DNA of 64,000 nt from Plantago ovata. Lineage: Eukaryota; Streptophyta; Magnoliopsida; Lamiales; Plantaginaceae. The number at the start of each line of letters is the position of its first letter. The first letter of the stretch is position 1. Of the stretch, positions 61,701 through 64,000 are shown piece after piece. A program made the translations under genes and the position numbers. A model generated the notes under the pieces. It had not been told where the DNA came from and did not search any database. It worked only from the letters and a program-made list of their open reading frames with translations. The stretch covers positions 73,878,496-73,942,495 of the forward strand of contig CM051457.1 of assembly GCA_028274465.1 (NCBI GenBank), given 5' to 3'.

Positions 61701-62129
61701 AGACGGTTGTTTGTTATGTATTTGAAATAAAGGTAGACTACTTTGCAAAATATATAAACCATTCACCAAGCGAGCTTTTCCATAATACTGATTATTTAAT
61801 GAAAAATAACAAGTATTATTCGCAAATCGAAAGGAAAAACCCATATTGTCTAACAATGGAATGAAAATAATATTTCTGACAATGGATGAAACAAAATAAA
61901 CATTATCAAGTTCTAAACATTGCCCCGAAGGTAAATCTATCTTGCTGCGTCCAACGCGTTTGACTTCAACTGGATTGCCGTTCCCAACATGCAAGTCGAT
62001 TTCACCTTGCTTGACTAGCCTGTGATCAATTAGCCCCTGCACATTATTACAAATGTGTGAGCCACAGGCTGTATCTAATACCCAACCATTGGAGTCAAAA
62101 GTAGTCATGTTCATTTCAATAACAAACAT
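58785..62129 (-). CDS. copia pol polyprotein (1114 codons open)
   Basis: Polyprotein for reverse transcription and integration. Parts in order: protease signature [10 protein letters not shown] near residue 18; gag-pre-integrase zinc-binding region (HCRLGHI...CESCVKG, about residues 150-210); integrase core with conserved acids ([29 protein letters not shown]; about 215-345); a variable linker; reverse transcriptase ([38 protein letters not shown]; the last at about 59755-59790); RNase H ([33 protein letters not shown]) and a C-terminal tail ending KGDWL. Length and domain order are as in whole copia pol regions. Confidence 0.9.
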   Translation of the reverse strand: MFVIEMNMTTFDSNGWVLDTACGSHICNNVQGLIDHRLVKQGEIDLHVGNGNPVEVKRVGRSKIDLPSGQCLELDNVYFVSSIVRNIIFIPLLDNMGFSFRFANNTCYFSLNNQYYGKARLVNGLYILQSSLPLFQIHNKQPSSSKKNNPSYLWHCRLGHINETRIQRLRKLDYLEPFDFESYGTCESCVKGNMTNKPFVGQGVRATRCLELIHTDVCGPFKVHARGGYPYFVTFTDDFSRYGYIYLMKNKSETFGKFKEFRNEVENGLNLRIVTLRSDRGGEYLSEEFIDYLKENGIQSQWTPPGTPQLNGVSERRNRTLLYMVRSMIRFSTLPKYLWGYALQTAIYILNRVPSKSMEKTPYELWKGKKPSLGYLRPWGCSAIVKLMLTDKLDAKGCVKVYFIGYPRQTRGYEFYHAEDHKVIVSRNVKFLEAEYLEEERLDDMIELEEIQDFDTSEHEVSKSSDLDSSSVGAFEADKGVDMTLARHVIVSGSPVIRSTVETTPIEPVVNQPVQQVAQEQPPAREQGRAQRPTASVPTDNVLVTRSQKRKTPEQVELRRSKRILRGPQKQSLMIEDISEFDVGLSDREDPETYKEAIIDIDSDKWQEAMELEMDSMYQNQVWNLVDFPQGVRPIGCKWVFKRKTDADGKVQTHKARLVAKGYTQRYGIDYDETFSPVAKLKSIRILLAIAAYYDYEIWQMDVKTAFLNGNLEEEVYMVQPEGFISKTRPTAVCKLQRSIYGLKQASRSWNIRFDEAVKSFDFIRSKKDPCVYARHSDKGVVFMIIYVDDILIMGNNVSMLEETKVWLSSTFSMKDLGEANYILGIKIFRDRSKRMLGMTQSTYIDKILKRYKMDDSKRGFLPARHGIVLSVKDGPKTDEERNAMSRVLYASAVGSIMYAMNCTRPDVAYALSVTCRHQQNPGIPHWTAVKNILKYLRRTKEMFLMFGGEPELKMSGYVDAGFESDPDDFKSQTGYVLKLNGGAVCWKSSKQATVPDSSTEAEYIDASEASKQAIWISEFLKELRVVPAPSPITIYCDNTGAVAQAREPRSTNKNKHVLRKYHVIREIIDRGEVSIERVSTTDNVANPFTKVLSVEVHLRHYANLGIRHKGDWL

Positions 62130-63014
62130 ACCTGAGCCAGAAGCATTTCAATAACAAACATACCTAAGCCAGAAGCTGATGACTTCTTGGCCTGATCTGC
62201 CCTAGGCTTAGGGCAATCTTTCTTCCAATGTCCTTTCTGCTTACAGAAAAGACATTCATCTGTGCGCACCGTTCCGCTTCTCTTGAACTTCCTTTTCTGG
62301 TTTGGACGCTTAGGCTTATCACTCCAAGTGTTAGCCTTGGCTCCCGACCTTCCCTTACCCTTAGCACCTTTGCTTTTCGGGTTCGAGTTAGACGGTTGCC
62401 CAACAAGCATGATCGACTTTTCCTTCTTAGGAAGAGTTTGATCATATGTCTTCAGCAGATTATGAAGTTCAGGCAGTGTGACGTCCTTCGCATTCATCGT
62501 GTAATTAATGATGAACTGCGAATACGAACTCGGCAATGATTGAAGGACAAAGATCACCATGATCTTGTTCTCTAGCTTAACGCCGGCATCGGCAATCTTT
62601 TCAAAGAGACCAATCATTTTGAGAACATGCCCAGACATGTTCGCTCATTCACTGAGCTTGCATCTGTGTATGTCTTTGATCAAATCAAATTTAACACTTC
62701 TAGCTGTCGTCTTAAAGAGCGACTCAAGATGTTTCAACATCCCATACGGAAACATGCTTTCATGTTGCCTTTTGCAGCTCATTGCTCATTGCCGCCAGCA
62801 TAATACACTGCACGGACTTAGCATCTTCAAGATGCTTATCAGACCTTGCCTTGTTGGCTTGATTCCAAGCAGCAACCTGATCGGCAGTCTGATTTTCGGG
62901 GCACACGTGAATGACCTCGTCCAAGACGTACTCAATATTTTCGTACCTCAGCACCAAACGTATATTTCTGATCCAATCTAGGAAGTTTGGTGCGGTTAAA
63001 ATTTGCTTCTCCAA
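62111..63014 (-). pseudogene. copia gag region (fossil)
   Basis: Starts near 63014 with MEKQILTAPNFLDWIRN, the usual Angela-type gag start, and continues through a UBN2/gag-like core. It ends with the CX2CX4HX4C zinc knuckle CLFCKQKGHWKKDC (about 62258-62214) preceded by a basic, Lys/Arg/Gly-rich stretch. Lies directly upstream of pol. Not fully open. Confidence 0.75.
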
Positions 63015-63600
63015 GACAGCACGGAGCGAGATACGCCATATCTAATATCCTAAGGAGAAATAATATAGAACGAAAACAATAAATCAACTATTGAAATATT
63101 ATTTCTAAATACACAGTCAACATAACTAAACAACAAGGTCCTTTAGCTGTTTAGCTCCCACTATTTTCACATATGCTTGCCCCCACAACAAACATACGGG
63201 TAAAGTCCAACAAGTTACCGTAGTGGCCAAGATCCAAATCCATATTATGCCATACTCCAACGGGGGCTGGTCGTATAGCATAATATGACCGGTAGGACTA
63301 GTAAGACTATCCAATTGCGTCACGCAACTCTTGGTTGTTAAATCTAATTTAACCCGATGCCCTACATATTGTACCTATCGAGGTCGCTAGATACAATATG
63401 CAGTAAGTCATAACCATAGGCTTACTCTAATCTGACGATCACTGCGAGTCTGTAAGACGAGGTCGCCAATACAAGAAAACGCAATGAAAGTTCAGAACTA
63501 AATCACCCTATGGAAAGCATCTCAGAAATACATACATATATATATTTCTGTACTTATATTGGTTGGGGCTTGTAGCTTGAGGTTTGTTATCAGTCATCTA
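63015..63600 (-). other. copia 5' leader, proximal part
   Basis: No coding frame on the element's strand. AT-rich sequence between gag and the hairpin repeats. There is no resemblance to the 3' LTR and no primer-binding site, so the 5' LTR lies beyond the window end. Confidence 0.5.
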
Positions 63601-63610
63601 CAAACAAATA

Positions 63611-63776
63611 AGGGCGCCGCCTACCCATCATGCATGAACGGTCTACACGTAATGGATGCCGCCTATCCATTCTAGTTCTAAACGCGGTCAAGCACATAAT
63701 GGGTGCCGCCTACCCATACATAAATATGCGGTCCGACATATAAGAGGGCGCCGCCTACCCTCGCATGCATAGCGGT
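63611..63776 (-). repeat. Four tandem hairpin repeats in the copia leader
   Basis: Four units about 42-47 bp apart, each with the constant centre GCCGCC(T) (at 63616, 63658, 63705 and 63750) followed by a 'cggtc' box. The centre is flanked by complementary arms that differ between units but remain paired: aggg/accc, aatggat/atccatt, atgggt/acccat and gaggg/ccctc. On the element's own strand each reads arm-AGGCGGC-arm. The changes that keep pairing point to a selected RNA or DNA structure in the leader. Known copia leader signals include packaging and dimerisation sites; the role here is an inference. Confidence 0.7.
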
Positions 63777-64000
63777 CGAACGGAATGTAAAAACATGGTA
63801 TTTAAACATGCATTGTCAAACAATAGCATATTTAGCATATGAAACAAGTAGTAGCCTATGTGGATGACAAATGACTTCATAATTTCATTATGAAAAATTA
63901 TAATTCCATACTTATAATCTCTATGAAATAATTGAAAATTTGGACTAGATTGAATATTCGAAAATTCTATTGACCAAGTAGCAATTTTTGAAAACCCGAA
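63777..64000. other. copia leader, distal part, to window end
   Basis: AT-rich, no coding frame, no LTR end recognised. Confidence 0.4.

Larger units (their letters stand above)
56686..64000 (-). mobile_element. Ty1/copia LTR element, Angela-like (extends past the window)
   Basis: Minus-strand element: 3' LTR (56686-58770), purine tract, pol (62129-58785), gag (to 63014) and a leader that runs to the window end; the 5' LTR lies outside. Pol order is protease-integrase-reverse transcriptase-RNase H, as in copia. Residue patterns such as [15 protein letters not shown] and [16 protein letters not shown] fit the Angela lineage. It interrupts the acidic coding remnant to its left and is therefore younger. 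It looks nearly whole, with about two or three breaks; age cannot be set from one LTR. Confidence 0.85.

Noticed and set aside
63611-63776. CRISPR-like array because of the regular 42-47-bp spacing
   Set aside because: Plant nuclear context, only four diverged units, arms complementary within each unit, no associated genes; explained better as leader hairpins.
63015-64000. 5' LTR of the copia element within the window
   Set aside because: The sequence does not resemble the 3' LTR at 56686-58770 and no primer-binding site is visible; it is leader sequence.

Overview
The window is nuclear DNA from a eudicot plant. It is AT-rich, has GT-AG introns, one host gene with about twenty kilobases of exon/intron structure, and dense nested transposable elements of plant-specific types (MULEs, a Helitron, a Tat-lineage Ty3/gypsy element and an Angela-like Ty1/copia element). 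I cannot name the genus from the sequence.

Region 1 (about 1.08-13.49 kb) is a four-deep nest of DNA transposons. A small MULE-like MITE (here called family C, copy C1) is interrupted by a second copy of the same family (C2, 9-bp target duplication taaaaaaag). C2 is interrupted by a MULE (MULE-A, 9-bp target duplication attttttgg), and MULE-A carries a nearly intact rolling-circle Helitron encoding a spliced Rep-helicase. A 100-N assembly gap lies in the left part of MULE-A.

Region 2 (13.93-34.06 kb, + strand) is the only host gene recognised. It is the plant orthologue of proteasome activator PA200/BLM10. I could place 35 exons; their lengths sum to 5433 nt (1810 codons plus stop) and stay in frame throughout. 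Its introns hold a broken copia fragment (intron 6), a probable family-C MITE (intron 17) and a hAT-like 0.8-kb element (intron 33).

Region 3 (34.29-37.17 kb) is a second MULE (MULE-B), the same family as MULE-A in opposite orientation. It contains a third family-C MITE (C3) with its own target duplication. So in one window family C hosts the MULE and the MULE hosts family C. Both MULEs share unusual terminal hairpins, a degenerate minisatellite in two opposed blocks, and a small conserved exon-like segment between the blocks.

Region 4 (38.30-51.96 kb) is an old, broken Ty3/gypsy element of the Tat lineage, lying on the minus strand. It shows gag, protease, reverse transcriptase, two RNase H domains and integrase. 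On the opposite strand between pol and the 3' LTR it has an antisense gene with its own TATA box.

Region 5 (52.59-56.69 kb, minus strand) is a broken acidic coding region that I do not recognise, interrupted on its 5' side by the next element.

Region 6 (56.69 kb to the window end, minus strand) is an Angela-like Ty1/copia element with a long 3' LTR, a largely open pol and gag. Its 5' leader contains four tandem hairpins whose stems covary; the 5' LTR lies beyond the window.
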